This document shows, one piece after another, positions 25,361 to 32,230 of a DNA stretch of 41,003 bases. The notes below the pieces were generated by a model. It made no database searches. It was not told the origin of the DNA and worked only from the letters and a program-made list of their open reading frames with translations. The position numbers and the translations under genes were made by a program. Numbering within the stretch: position 1 is the stretch's first letter; the number at the start of each line of letters is the position of its first letter. Origin of the DNA: Cytobacillus stercorigallinarum (GTDB taxonomy: Bacteria; Bacillota; Bacilli; Bacillales; Cytobacillaceae); the NCBI RefSeq assembly GCF_014836495.1, contig NZ_JACSQT010000010.1, forward strand, positions 75,710-116,712, given 5' to 3'.

Positions 25361-25405
25361 AACCGTTAATTCTGACTAAAATAGTTTGAATTAACGGTTT
25401 TTTCA
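25361..25405 (+). terminator. Terminator of yknWXYZ
   Basis: AACCGTTAATTC (25361-25372) pairs with GAATTAACGGTT (25388-25399) and is followed by six T. A smaller CTGTAA/TTACAG hairpin lies at 25320-25335. Confidence 0.9.
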
Positions 25406-25452
25406 TGTAACGATAACAATAAGAAAAAAGATAAATGGAAGGAGAGTGAATA

Positions 25453-25860
25453 ATGGTAAAGAAAAATCAAATTGCTGCTGCTATTTTAAGAGTGGTTTTA
25501 GGCGTCATCTTTTTTATGCATGGTCTGAGTAAGTTTCAAGATGGTATACACAACACAGTTGGATTTTTTGAAAGTTTAGGGTTGCCAGGTTTCACTGCTT
25601 ATATGGTTGCATTAATCGAACTCATCGGTGGGATTGCGTTGGTAATAGGAGTTGGAACAAGGTTAATTTCTGTTCTATTTGCTCTCATCATGGTTGGTGC
25701 AATTATTATGGTAAAGATTGGGGATGGCTTCTTTGGTATAGAATTCGATCTTGTTCTTTTAGCCATTTCAATTTGTTTAGCTATTGTTAATCAATCATAT
25801 CTAGCGCTAGATAATGTGCTAAAGCGTCATAAAGACCAATCGATGGATATGGATGGATAG
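25453..25860 (+). CDS. DoxX family membrane protein
   Basis: 135 residues, four transmembrane helices. ILRVVLGVIFFMHGLSKFQD and FFESLGLPGF are typical of the DoxX/YphA family, and LIELIGGIALVIGVGTRL marks helix 2. Members are linked to redox or respiratory functions, with little direct evidence. GGAAGGAGAG precedes the ATG. Monocistronic between two terminators. Confidence 0.9.
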   Translation: MVKKNQIAAAILRVVLGVIFFMHGLSKFQDGIHNTVGFFESLGLPGFTAYMVALIELIGGIALVIGVGTRLISVLFALIMVGAIIMVKIGDGFFGIEFDLVLLAISICLAIVNQSYLALDNVLKRHKDQSMDMDG

Positions 25861-25872
25861 ATATCGAAAACA

Positions 25873-25904
25873 TAACCGAGAAAAACATTTCTCGGTTATT
25901 TGTT
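25873..25904 (+). terminator. Terminator of the DoxX gene
   Basis: TAACCGAGAAA (25873-25883) pairs with TTTCTCGGTTA (25888-25898), followed by a T-rich stretch. Confidence 0.85.
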
Positions 25905-25993
25905 TCATTATTCTGCCACAGATAGGCAAGGGGAATAGTGTCAACAAAACGTTGGAATTACTTCGCTTTTATTGAAAAATGAATATTATAACC

Positions 25994-26046
25994 CTTGTTT
26001 TACAAGATAGTATCTTTTATACTGTTTATATACCTTGTAAAACAAG
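25994..26046 (+). promoter_or_regulatory. padR promoter flanked by twin 13-bp operators
   Basis: CTTGTTTTACAAG (25994-26006) and CTTGTAAAACAAG (26034-26046) are palindromes of the form CTTGT-N3-ACAAG, inverted copies of each other, 40 bp apart. A SigA-type promoter, TTGTTT (25995-26000), 17 bp, TATACT (26018-26023), lies between them, so operator 1 covers the -35 and operator 2 the early transcribed region. This fits autorepression by the PadR protein encoded just downstream. Confidence 0.75.
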
Positions 26047-26069
26047 ATAGTGAAATGGGTGGAATAGAA

Positions 26070-26396
26070 ATGTCACACACACAAATGATGAAGGGGATAA
26101 TCGATGGCTGTTTGTTAGCGATTATTGATGGTAAAGAGTGCTATGGCTATGAAATGGCTGAACGGCTAGGTGAGTATGGTTTTGATGCAGTCAGTGAAGG
26201 GACAATTTACCCGCTACTCATGCGCATGCAACGAGAAGGATTAGTCACTTCTGTTCGCAGGGCATCGACAGCTGGGCCACAGCGAAAATATTATTCTCTT
26301 ACAAAAGAAGGCAAGCAAGCATTAGTGGAATTTAGCCTACGCTGGCAACAGCTAGAGAAAAGCGTAAATGCCGTCCTAAAAAAAGAAATGGAATAG
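26070..26396 (+). CDS. PadR family transcriptional regulator
   Basis: 108 residues from the ATG at 26070, which follows GGGTGGA. Winged helix: MMKGIIDGCLLAIIDGKECYGYEMAERL, recognition region SEGTIYPLLMRMQREGLVTS, wing GPQRKYYSLTKEGKQAL. PadR proteins of this size repress their own operon and respond to a ligand or envelope signal. The twin palindromes upstream are its likely sites. Paired with a HAAS-domain membrane protein gene, a recurring association. Confidence 0.92.
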   Translation: MSHTQMMKGIIDGCLLAIIDGKECYGYEMAERLGEYGFDAVSEGTIYPLLMRMQREGLVTSVRRASTAGPQRKYYSLTKEGKQALVEFSLRWQQLEKSVNAVLKKEME

Positions 26397-26410
26397 TGGA
26401 GGTGGAAAAA

Positions 26411-27175
26411 ATGTCATTAACACAGAAGAGTAAGAAATTTCTTGAGGACTTGCATATTTATTTACTATCAAGTGGAAAAAACCTCAACGAAATTAAGGAG
26501 ATTACAAAAGAACTCGAAGATCATCTATTAGAAGCAGAAGCAAATGGTAAATCGGTTGACCAAGTTGTAGGAGACTCCCCAAGTGCATATATGGAGAGCA
26601 TTTCAGGTGAAATGAAATCAGATCTTGCCTCATGGACAAAGTACTTTCCTCTTGTCTTACTGGGACCGATTGCTTTTACCATATTCGGAGATTTAATTAA
26701 TGGCGGAGAACTGGCTTATAGTCTATTTCATATCATTGGTATCATTGTTTATACCTTACTATTTATTATTGGTGTTGCCATCGTATTGAAATATACATCA
26801 AAAAAGCAGTCATCCGTAACAAAGGAAATATTCATCTTATCATTACCAATCATCGTTAGTATGCTGTTTTATCTGTCAGTATTATTTTTGGACACAATGA
26901 TAGACACACCAATAGTCCATTTTGGAGAAATCGGCAGTATTGTGATAGGGAGCGTTGTATTCCTACTCATCATTGCTTTCTCCATTTGGAGCAAAACGAT
27001 CATTATTCCAGTTGTTTTACTCGCATTGTTTCTACCAGATATTTTACTTAAGGAAACGGCATTATCTGAATCTAGTAAGCTGATCATTGGTATGTTTATT
27101 ACCTATAGCCTCATTGGACTGTACTTGTTTTATATTTTTGTAAAAGAAAGGAAGAAACAGCAAGGAAGTGAATGA
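26411..27175 (+). CDS. HAAS-domain membrane protein, partner of PadR
   Basis: 254 residues. The N-terminal cytoplasmic HAAS-type domain is LTQKSKKFLEDLHIYLLSSG, then EIKEITKELEDHLLEAEANG, then VDQVVGDSPSAYMESISG. Six or so transmembrane helices follow. ATG at 26411 has GGAGGTGG at 26398-26405; a GTG at 26396 overlapping the padR stop is possible. HAAS proteins co-occur with PadR regulators and may act as membrane sensors that control them (inference from family context). Confidence 0.82.
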   Translation: MSLTQKSKKFLEDLHIYLLSSGKNLNEIKEITKELEDHLLEAEANGKSVDQVVGDSPSAYMESISGEMKSDLASWTKYFPLVLLGPIAFTIFGDLINGGELAYSLFHIIGIIVYTLLFIIGVAIVLKYTSKKQSSVTKEIFILSLPIIVSMLFYLSVLFLDTMIDTPIVHFGEIGSIVIGSVVFLLIIAFSIWSKTIIIPVVLLALFLPDILLKETALSESSKLIIGMFITYSLIGLYLFYIFVKERKKQQGSE

Positions 27176-27657
27176 AAAACTAACAGCGATTGATTGTTCA
27201 CACGACCTAAACTAAAAGAGACGGATGAAGAGCAACCCAGGAGTATAGAGAAAAGAATAGATCACTTGAAGAATTAAATTCTATAGCAAAATTAACAAAA
27301 GGCGATGTGCTTAAATCTGAATACGATGAAGCTATTAAATTGGTGGAACCTTAAAGCTTTTTATCTTCATTCTAATTCATGCACATCTGTCCTTATTTTT
27401 AATCAACACTTTATTTATTGAGTAAATTATCTACGCCGTTATATGTTAATCATTTATATCCATATCATATTATCTTTATAAAAGTACGTTTTGAATACAA
27501 ATGTTTAATATAAATAAAACGTATTTATAAACAAAAGATTAGTAGGATAATTACTATTCCAAAAACTCTACCTTTATAACTGGGAAAATTGAATAACTCC
27601 TTTTGCATGGAGATAACTTGTATTTTTAAAAATCGTCCAGATTGAGAGAGATACAAC
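27176..27657. other. Intergenic AT-rich region
   Basis: Apart from the gene fragment at 27247-27354 no coding sequence, RNA gene or repeat is visible. It separates the PadR operon from the minus-strand Sdp-like cluster and marks a change to more AT-rich sequence. Confidence 0.5.
27247..27354 (+). pseudogene. C-terminal fragment of an unidentified gene
   Basis: The frame reads REKNRSLEELNSIAKLTKGD, VLKSEYDEAIKLVEP and stops at TAA 27352-27354; it has no start codon and is closed upstream by TGA. The pattern L-x2-I-A-x-L-x3-G-x-L-x3-E-Y resembles a short SHOCT-like C-terminal module, but this is not certain. It is probably what is left of a gene removed by a rearrangement next to the AT-rich island. 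Confidence 0.4.
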
Positions 27658-27682
27658 AAAAAAAGGACTTATAGCCCTTTTT
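27658..27682 (-). terminator. Terminator of the Cse60-like gene
   Basis: AAAAAGG (27660-27666) and CCTTTTT (27676-27682) form a stem whose minus-strand 3' arm runs into a seven-T tract. Confidence 0.7.
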
Positions 27683-27712
27683 ATATATAGATTGGAAGCA
27701 TGGACTTGAGAT

Positions 27713-27859
27713 TTACTTATATAAAATTAATGCACTAAATAAAATTACTGGTGAAGAATATTTTATGTCAATAACCTCAATTTTTGTGTCGGATAAAAAC
27801 TCATTAAGCTTCCTATTGAATTTTCTTTCTGACCAACATACTATAGTTTTTGCTTTCAA
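27713..27859 (-). CDS. Cse60-like small sporulation protein
   Basis: 48 residues from a TTG at 27859, preceded by AAGGAGGGG at a good distance. The sequence KFNRKLNEFLSDTKIEVIDI followed by KYSSPVILFSALILYK matches the pattern of the sporulation protein Cse60 family (N-E-F-L...DIKYS...YSALI-Y). The product has no signal peptide. It is downstream of the DCC oxidoreductase gene, so it could also be the last gene of the Sdp-like operon. Family assignment is from memory of the motif. Confidence 0.65.
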   Translation of the reverse strand: MKAKTIVCWSERKFNRKLNEFLSDTKIEVIDIKYSSPVILFSALILYK

Positions 27860-27888
27860 TCTTTCCCCTCCTTAAATTTGTTGTCTAG

Positions 27889-28266
27889 TTAAAATAAGAA
27901 CATTTTTTTTGCCTTTTGATTGATAACTGGACAAGCTTTATTGGTCATTATTTGTCTTCTTCTTTTTGCTATAAACTTATAAATCCCATCTCTAATTGTT
28001 CTTGGAATAATTAGAGCTATTAATAATGGTTTGAAAATAAAATGAGTAGAGGCCATTAATTTTATAACTGCATCTGAATAAATATATTCCTTTGAATTAT
28101 CAATAAAAATCATGCTATCAATATTTGTATTTGTTTCATAATTAGCTTTTGTCCAATTACTATTAAAATCAGTAATTTTTAATTCTGAATTTGTATTCAT
28201 ATCTACAATAAATCGGATAAACCTACTACACATATTGCATTCACCATCATAAATTAAAACCTTCAT
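27889..28266 (-). CDS. DCC family thiol-disulfide oxidoreductase (DUF393)
   Basis: 125 residues from the ATG at 28266; a longer reading would enter the upstream gene. The N-terminal thioredoxin-like motif is LIYDGECNMCSRFIRFIV, with redox cysteines 10 and 13 as C-N-M-C, close to the D-x-x-C-x-x-C signature of the family. The downstream part SMIFIDN...YIYSDAVIKLMAS and the basic C-terminal tail AKRRRQI are also typical. DCC proteins are frequently encoded or fused with HTTM-domain proteins, as here. It probably catalyses a thiol-disulfide step in maturation, though the candidate precursor has no cysteine. Confidence 0.87.
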   Translation of the reverse strand: MKVLIYDGECNMCSRFIRFIVDMNTNSELKITDFNSNWTKANYETNTNIDSMIFIDNSKEYIYSDAVIKLMASTHFIFKPLLIALIIPRTIRDGIYKFIAKRRRQIMTNKACPVINQKAKKMFLF

Positions 28267-28291
28267 TTTTAACACTCCCAATTTGCTATCT

Positions 28292-29524
28292 TTAAGTAAG
28301 GTATGTGCCAATTAAACCCATGAATGATAACACAAATATAAAGCCTAAAATATAAATTAGAGTATTTCCTTCTTTTCTAAATAAACTTAGTATCGTTCCA
28401 ATAAGGATTAATGGAAAAGAGAGGAATGGTAATACGTAATTAAACATAGGGTCGTAAATTAAATATTCGTTTAAAACTTCTAAGAACAATACAAGAAATC
28501 CTATCGTGAAACTTGTTGTTTTAATTTTATAACTTAAATCATTCGTAACTTCTAAATGCTTCCCTTTCCAAGTACCAAACAATAATTTATAGGGAGTCTT
28601 TTTTTCTTTACTATGTATCCTTGGATATATCGGCTGTAAAAATGGTGCTTTACCATCAACAGACTCATACCCCCAAGCTATTTCCTTTCCTGCAATGCAA
28701 GCTTTTTCAACGGTATTAAAATGAGAATGACTATCTTCATAATTTGGTTCAAGTGTTCTTTCTGGTTCTATTGAGAAGGCAAATCTCTTTCCCTCATGAT
28801 CTCCAAAGTATTTATTCTTATTAGAGAGTACACCATAATATATAGCAGTAGAAATATTTAGAAAAGGATGGTAAAAGAATTTAAGCCTACCCATGCTTGG
28901 GTCAACTGGTATCCAACCCTTTCCTTCTATAAAAACTTCACTCCAAGAATGAGGCGAAAACTTTTTAAGAGTCCAAGTACCATAGAGTATCTTTGATGGG
29001 ATATTTAATGCCCTACAATAAGAACAAAAAAGTGCTGCAAATTCTCCGCAATCGCCCTTTTTTCTTTTTAAAAACGAAAAAACTCCTCTTTCATCAAACC
29101 GTGTAGAATACTTAAAGTTTTTAGTAATAAACTTATATATTTGATGAGCCTTATCATAATCTGTCTTAGCATCGCCTATGATAGATAGCGCTTGCTCTTT
29201 AATTTCTTTATTTACAGGAATCAGCTTAGTTGATCTTAAAAAGAACAATTTCTCTTCTTCGGTTATTTTACTTTGATTAATTCTATTTTTTAACCTATTT
29301 CCAGTATATCGGTAATTGATTTTCAATTTCTCAGTGGGTTTTAAATTGTAATACCAGATAGGATTTAAAAAAGAATAATCATTAACCTTATGAGGTTCAA
29401 TGGTTGAACTTATCTCTATATTATTTTGCGTGCTTGATTCTATTGGTTTAGATAGCCAAAGTTCAATATTTTCTTTTGTTGTGTTTTCATACAAATAAGT
29501 GATTTGAAAATTTTGTTTTTTCAA
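28292..29524 (-). CDS. Transglutaminase-like membrane protein
   Basis: 410 residues. A polar N-terminal domain (1-110) precedes a transglutaminase/protease-like core: catalytic Cys159 in GDCGEFAALF, His192 in SPHSWSEVFI and Asp208 in VDPSMG, the complete Cys-His-Asp triad. About three transmembrane helices occupy the C-terminal 75 residues. No signal peptide is seen, so the domain orientation is unclear. The TTG start lies one base after the HTTM gene's stop, indicating coupled translation. It may cleave or crosslink the precursor peptide; such domains include both proteases and crosslinking enzymes. Confidence 0.8.
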   Translation of the reverse strand: MKKQNFQITYLYENTTKENIELWLSKPIESSTQNNIEISSTIEPHKVNDYSFLNPIWYYNLKPTEKLKINYRYTGNRLKNRINQSKITEEEKLFFLRSTKLIPVNKEIKEQALSIIGDAKTDYDKAHQIYKFITKNFKYSTRFDERGVFSFLKRKKGDCGEFAALFCSYCRALNIPSKILYGTWTLKKFSPHSWSEVFIEGKGWIPVDPSMGRLKFFYHPFLNISTAIYYGVLSNKNKYFGDHEGKRFAFSIEPERTLEPNYEDSHSHFNTVEKACIAGKEIAWGYESVDGKAPFLQPIYPRIHSKEKKTPYKLLFGTWKGKHLEVTNDLSYKIKTTSFTIGFLVLFLEVLNEYLIYDPMFNYVLPFLSFPLILIGTILSLFRKEGNTLIYILGFIFVLSFMGLIGTYLT

Positions 29525-29525
29525 G

Positions 29526-30497
29526 TTATACCACTTCCTTATTCAAAGATGTTGTTCCTTTCTGCTTTTTTTGTTGTGAAGAACCTTTAAAAAATTTAAG
29601 CTTATTTAGAAAAGAAAAAGCTTTTTTATACTCTTTATCAGAGAATACAAGTACTTCAATAGCAATCATAATTGCAGAAAAGGTTATTAATCCCATTGCT
29701 ATTGCGATACCTAAATGGAAACCCATCATAAGTGTCACAATTACATATTTACTCCATTTATTGAACAATGAGAACGGAAAAGCTAATTTAACTAAAATAG
29801 AAGCATAAGTAAATAATACAATGAAATAATCATTGCTTGTAAGAATCTGTTCCCAGAAAGGTTTTGAAAATGTATCCACTTGTAAAATGTAGTAAAGAGC
29901 AGTACCATTATTCCATTTTTCTCCCATTACTTGAAATATACCAGAAAAAAAGTACATAATACATATTTGCACGATGATAAACAATAAAGCAAAGTTATGC
30001 AATACAGATTTTACTTCTGGAAGAATTTTTGGAAATGACCATTGAGGTTTTACTTTTATTGAATAATAGGCGGTAGTATTCAAAAATATCATATAGAGTA
30101 GACATAATGACATTATATTATCTCCACCATCACTTATTAACGAATTCCTACTAATTAATGATAAATAGAAGATATAATTTAAAATATGGACAATTTTCCC
30201 ACCGAACCCAATAGTAAATAATAAAGCAAAAATAAAACCACTATGATATAAAATTTCAAAATACAAAACTGAATCATTTAGTCCATAAGGCGAAAAGAAT
30301 ACTTTATACATAGAATTGTATACTTCATCACTAATGACACCAGAATCATGCCAGAAAAAATGACGCATACCATAGTTTACAATGTAATTATATAAAATAA
30401 TTATACCAAAGAGTATTCTTAATAAGCTTGCTCCAATTAAATGATTTTGAGTAGTCAACTTATTATAAAAGTGATTTATATTATTAATTTTCTCCAC
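29526..30497 (-). CDS. HTTM-domain integral membrane protein (SdpB-like)
   Basis: 323 residues with about eight hydrophobic helices. GASLLRILFGIIILYNYIVN, SPYGL, the central block SLISRNSLISDGGDNIMSLC and VKLAFPFSLFNKWSKYVIV, followed by MMGFHLGIAIAMG, match the horizontally transferred transmembrane (HTTM) domain shared by vitamin-K-dependent gamma-carboxylase and by SdpB of B. subtilis, which is needed to make the SDP toxin. GTG start after AAGGAGG. It sits 17 bp after the SdpA-like gene. Whether it modifies the peptide or only transports it is unknown. Confidence 0.88.
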   Translation of the reverse strand: MEKINNINHFYNKLTTQNHLIGASLLRILFGIIILYNYIVNYGMRHFFWHDSGVISDEVYNSMYKVFFSPYGLNDSVLYFEILYHSGFIFALLFTIGFGGKIVHILNYIFYLSLISRNSLISDGGDNIMSLCLLYMIFLNTTAYYSIKVKPQWSFPKILPEVKSVLHNFALLFIIVQICIMYFFSGIFQVMGEKWNNGTALYYILQVDTFSKPFWEQILTSNDYFIVLFTYASILVKLAFPFSLFNKWSKYVIVTLMMGFHLGIAIAMGLITFSAIMIAIEVLVFSDKEYKKAFSFLNKLKFFKGSSQQKKQKGTTSLNKEVV

Positions 30498-30514
30498 TCG
30501 ATTTCTTTCCTCCT

Positions 30515-31171
30515 TTATTTTATAGTGACAACTTCTTTAAATTCTCCTCTAAATTCTCTCCAATCATATTCTACAAACAACTCTTCAGTTTTATAATTCT
30601 GATCATTTCTTTTCGAGTAAGGAACGGGAGTGTCATTTATAACTCTTACTTTGACCTTTTCTATGTTATTTGGGTGTTCAATTAATTGTGCCATAGAAAA
30701 ACTAAACCTATAAAGTTGATCAATGTGATTTTCGTGCCTTACTTTTTCTTCATTTTTATCTAGGAATTTATCGCTATCATCTTCACTTTTCTCTTTGAAT
30801 TTTGCAATTATCTCTTCTTCTTCAAAGAGATTTTGTACTAACCCAGTAGGAATTCTGGCTGCTCTATTATATGGGCTTATACTATTATTTTGATTTTTAT
30901 CTAATAAAGGACGGCCAATATCGAACCATTCCGATTCATCCCCCTGATTGTTCATTACTTTTATTGCAATTCTGTCTGTATGCGACACTGGCTCTGGGGC
31001 GAATAGGTTCCATTGTTGGAATAATAGGGGATGCATATATGAATGAAAAAAGTTTTGTTGTTTCATAGATACTGGGTTAAGTGGACCTGTAGACAATGCT
31101 ATTATCGAAAAGTGAAAGATTGTAAATATTGATAAACAAATTATTAAAATTGTAATCATTTTTTTTTTCAT
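30515..31171 (-). CDS. SdpA/DUF5819-like membrane-anchored protein
   Basis: 218 residues from an ATG at 31171 that follows GGAAGGT; an ATG five codons upstream overlaps that site. One N-terminal anchor helix (MITILIICLSIFTIFHFSII) is followed by an extracytoplasmic or soluble domain. FFHSYMHPLLFQQWNLFAPE is the DUF5819-type signature, similar in position to the FxQGWAFFT block of SdpA. A charged central stretch (FEEEEIIAKFKEKSEDDSDK) is unusual. By position, between the peptide gene and the HTTM gene, it is the functional equivalent of SdpA (inference). Confidence 0.78.
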   Translation of the reverse strand: MKKKMITILIICLSIFTIFHFSIIALSTGPLNPVSMKQQNFFHSYMHPLLFQQWNLFAPEPVSHTDRIAIKVMNNQGDESEWFDIGRPLLDKNQNNSISPYNRAARIPTGLVQNLFEEEEIIAKFKEKSEDDSDKFLDKNEEKVRHENHIDQLYRFSFSMAQLIEHPNNIEKVKVRVINDTPVPYSKRNDQNYKTEELFVEYDWREFRGEFKEVVTIK

Positions 31172-31215
31172 AATTTTACCTTCCATATCTTTTTAGTGAG
31201 GGGAGAATTAATTAG

Positions 31216-31249
31216 AGGAGTAGAGGAATTATAATGTTCCACTACTCCT
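31216..31249 (-). terminator. Intergenic hairpin after the precursor gene
   Basis: AGGAGTAG (31216-31223) pairs with CTACTCCT (31242-31249), with inner GGAA/TTCC arms. It has no U-tract on the minus side, so it likely stabilises or partly terminates, giving more precursor mRNA than downstream mRNA. This arrangement is common after bacteriocin structural genes. Confidence 0.65.
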
Positions 31250-31261
31250 TGAATTATTTAA

Positions 31262-31558
31262 TTAATCAAACACAACATCAAGGTCTTTGTCATACTCTAC
31301 TGCAGGCTGTTCAGCGTTGTTACCTAATTTGTCCAATAACCATGAAGTAGCTTTTGTACCAGCTTTAAAAGCTACACCGCCTACAAATCCTGCAGCTGCT
31401 ACAGCTGGAATTGCTTCTGGTTCAACTTCTGCTACTTTTTTAGACGAATCGAAATTAGCAGTTTTGATTTCCAAGTCATTAGTAGCATTTGCTGAAGCAA
31501 AAGTCCCTCCCCCAATAATTAATGCGGACGCGAATACTGCAATTAGTCCTTTTTTCAT
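31262..31558 (-). CDS. Putative secreted antimicrobial/signalling peptide precursor
   Basis: 98 residues. Signal peptide 1-23 (MKKGLIAVFASALIIGGGTF, ASA cleavage), an acidic leader-like segment 24-49 ending EVEPEA, a hydrophobic Gly/Ala-rich core 50-79 (IPAVAAAGFVGGVAF, then KAGTKATSWLLDKLG) and an acidic tail 80-98. The core could form a membrane-inserting helix with a G-x2-GG motif. No cysteine is present, so it is not a typical SDP peptide, which has two. It is the first gene behind a good SigA promoter, with AAAGGGGAG before the ATG. Processing sites are inferred; I recognise no named bacteriocin family. Confidence 0.78.
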   Translation of the reverse strand: MKKGLIAVFASALIIGGGTFASANATNDLEIKTANFDSSKKVAEVEPEAIPAVAAAGFVGGVAFKAGTKATSWLLDKLGNNAEQPAVEYDKDLDVVFD

Positions 31559-31610
31559 TACTTTCTCCCCTTTTTATGCAAAATTTCTCTTTATTACAAG
31601 AGATGATTTA

Positions 31611-31639
31611 ATCTTACAAATTTTCCGATTTCATTTCAA
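31611..31639 (-). promoter_or_regulatory. SigA promoter of the Sdp-like operon
   Basis: On the minus strand TTGAAA (31639-31634), a 17-bp spacer and TAAGAT (31616-31611) form a near-consensus promoter, 53 bp before the precursor ATG. Surrounding sequence is very AT-rich, as in AbrB-controlled genes (inference). Confidence 0.7.
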
Positions 31640-32041
31640 TAATATTCTATAAAATGTAAAAAATGATAGAAAAGAAGTAAATAGGAAAAAATAGGTAGGT
31701 AAAAATAGGTGCACACTCCTTTTCTTGTAGCATACTGGTAAATAAATGTAATGATATCTTTTAACTAATTTATGTAAATTATTTGTAAAATAAAAAAACT
31801 AATAGTTAATTTTTACTATAAGAAAAAACAAGAGAATGGTCTCTTATTTTTGGTATATATAGCCTTTTTTAATTATCATCTCATACTCCTCAGTAGGAAT
31901 GGAGAGTGATTTAATAGCAAAATAGTTATTGTTATGTTTTGATGGTCTGAAACTTGTGAAAGTAAATGCATTAAGAAACTGATTGACGGTGGTTGGACCA
32001 TCCAATATTTGTTAAGATAAAATGGTAAAAGGAGTGATTGT
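31640..32041. other. Intergenic region with promoter and hairpin
   Basis: No gene seen. AAGAGA (31830-31835) and TCTCTT (31840-31845) followed by ATTTTT form a small terminator-like hairpin. TTGACG (31983-31988), 17 bp and TATTTG (32006-32011) form a plausible promoter for the next plus-strand genes. Confidence 0.55.
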
Positions 32042-32230
32042 GTGAGAGCCTTAACAATAGGTATCCTGACGGGTTCTTTAGCTTTTATTCCTCTTTTAAT
32101 TTTTAATGGACTCCATTCTGCAATGGGCGGCGGATTGCTGATTGGTTATTTCGCTTTTGAAATCACTTATTTTTATAAGATAGAAAATAATCGACATCAG
32201 AATATAGGGGAGATGAATCAGAAAAGGTGA
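32042..32230 (+). CDS. Small membrane protein, unknown function
   Basis: 62 residues from a GTG after AAAAGGAGTG. One or two hydrophobic helices (ALTIGILTGSLAFIPLLIF and GGGLLIGYFAFEITYFY) and a short polar tail. Its stop overlaps the GTG of the following kinase gene. No family recognised. Confidence 0.65.
   Translation: MRALTIGILTGSLAFIPLLIFNGLHSAMGGGLLIGYFAFEITYFYKIENNRHQNIGEMNQKR

Noticed and set aside
26034..26046. Reading the padR operator repeats as attachment sites of a mobile element
   Set aside because: No integrase is nearby and the sites bracket a promoter at operator-like spacing, so regulation explains them better.
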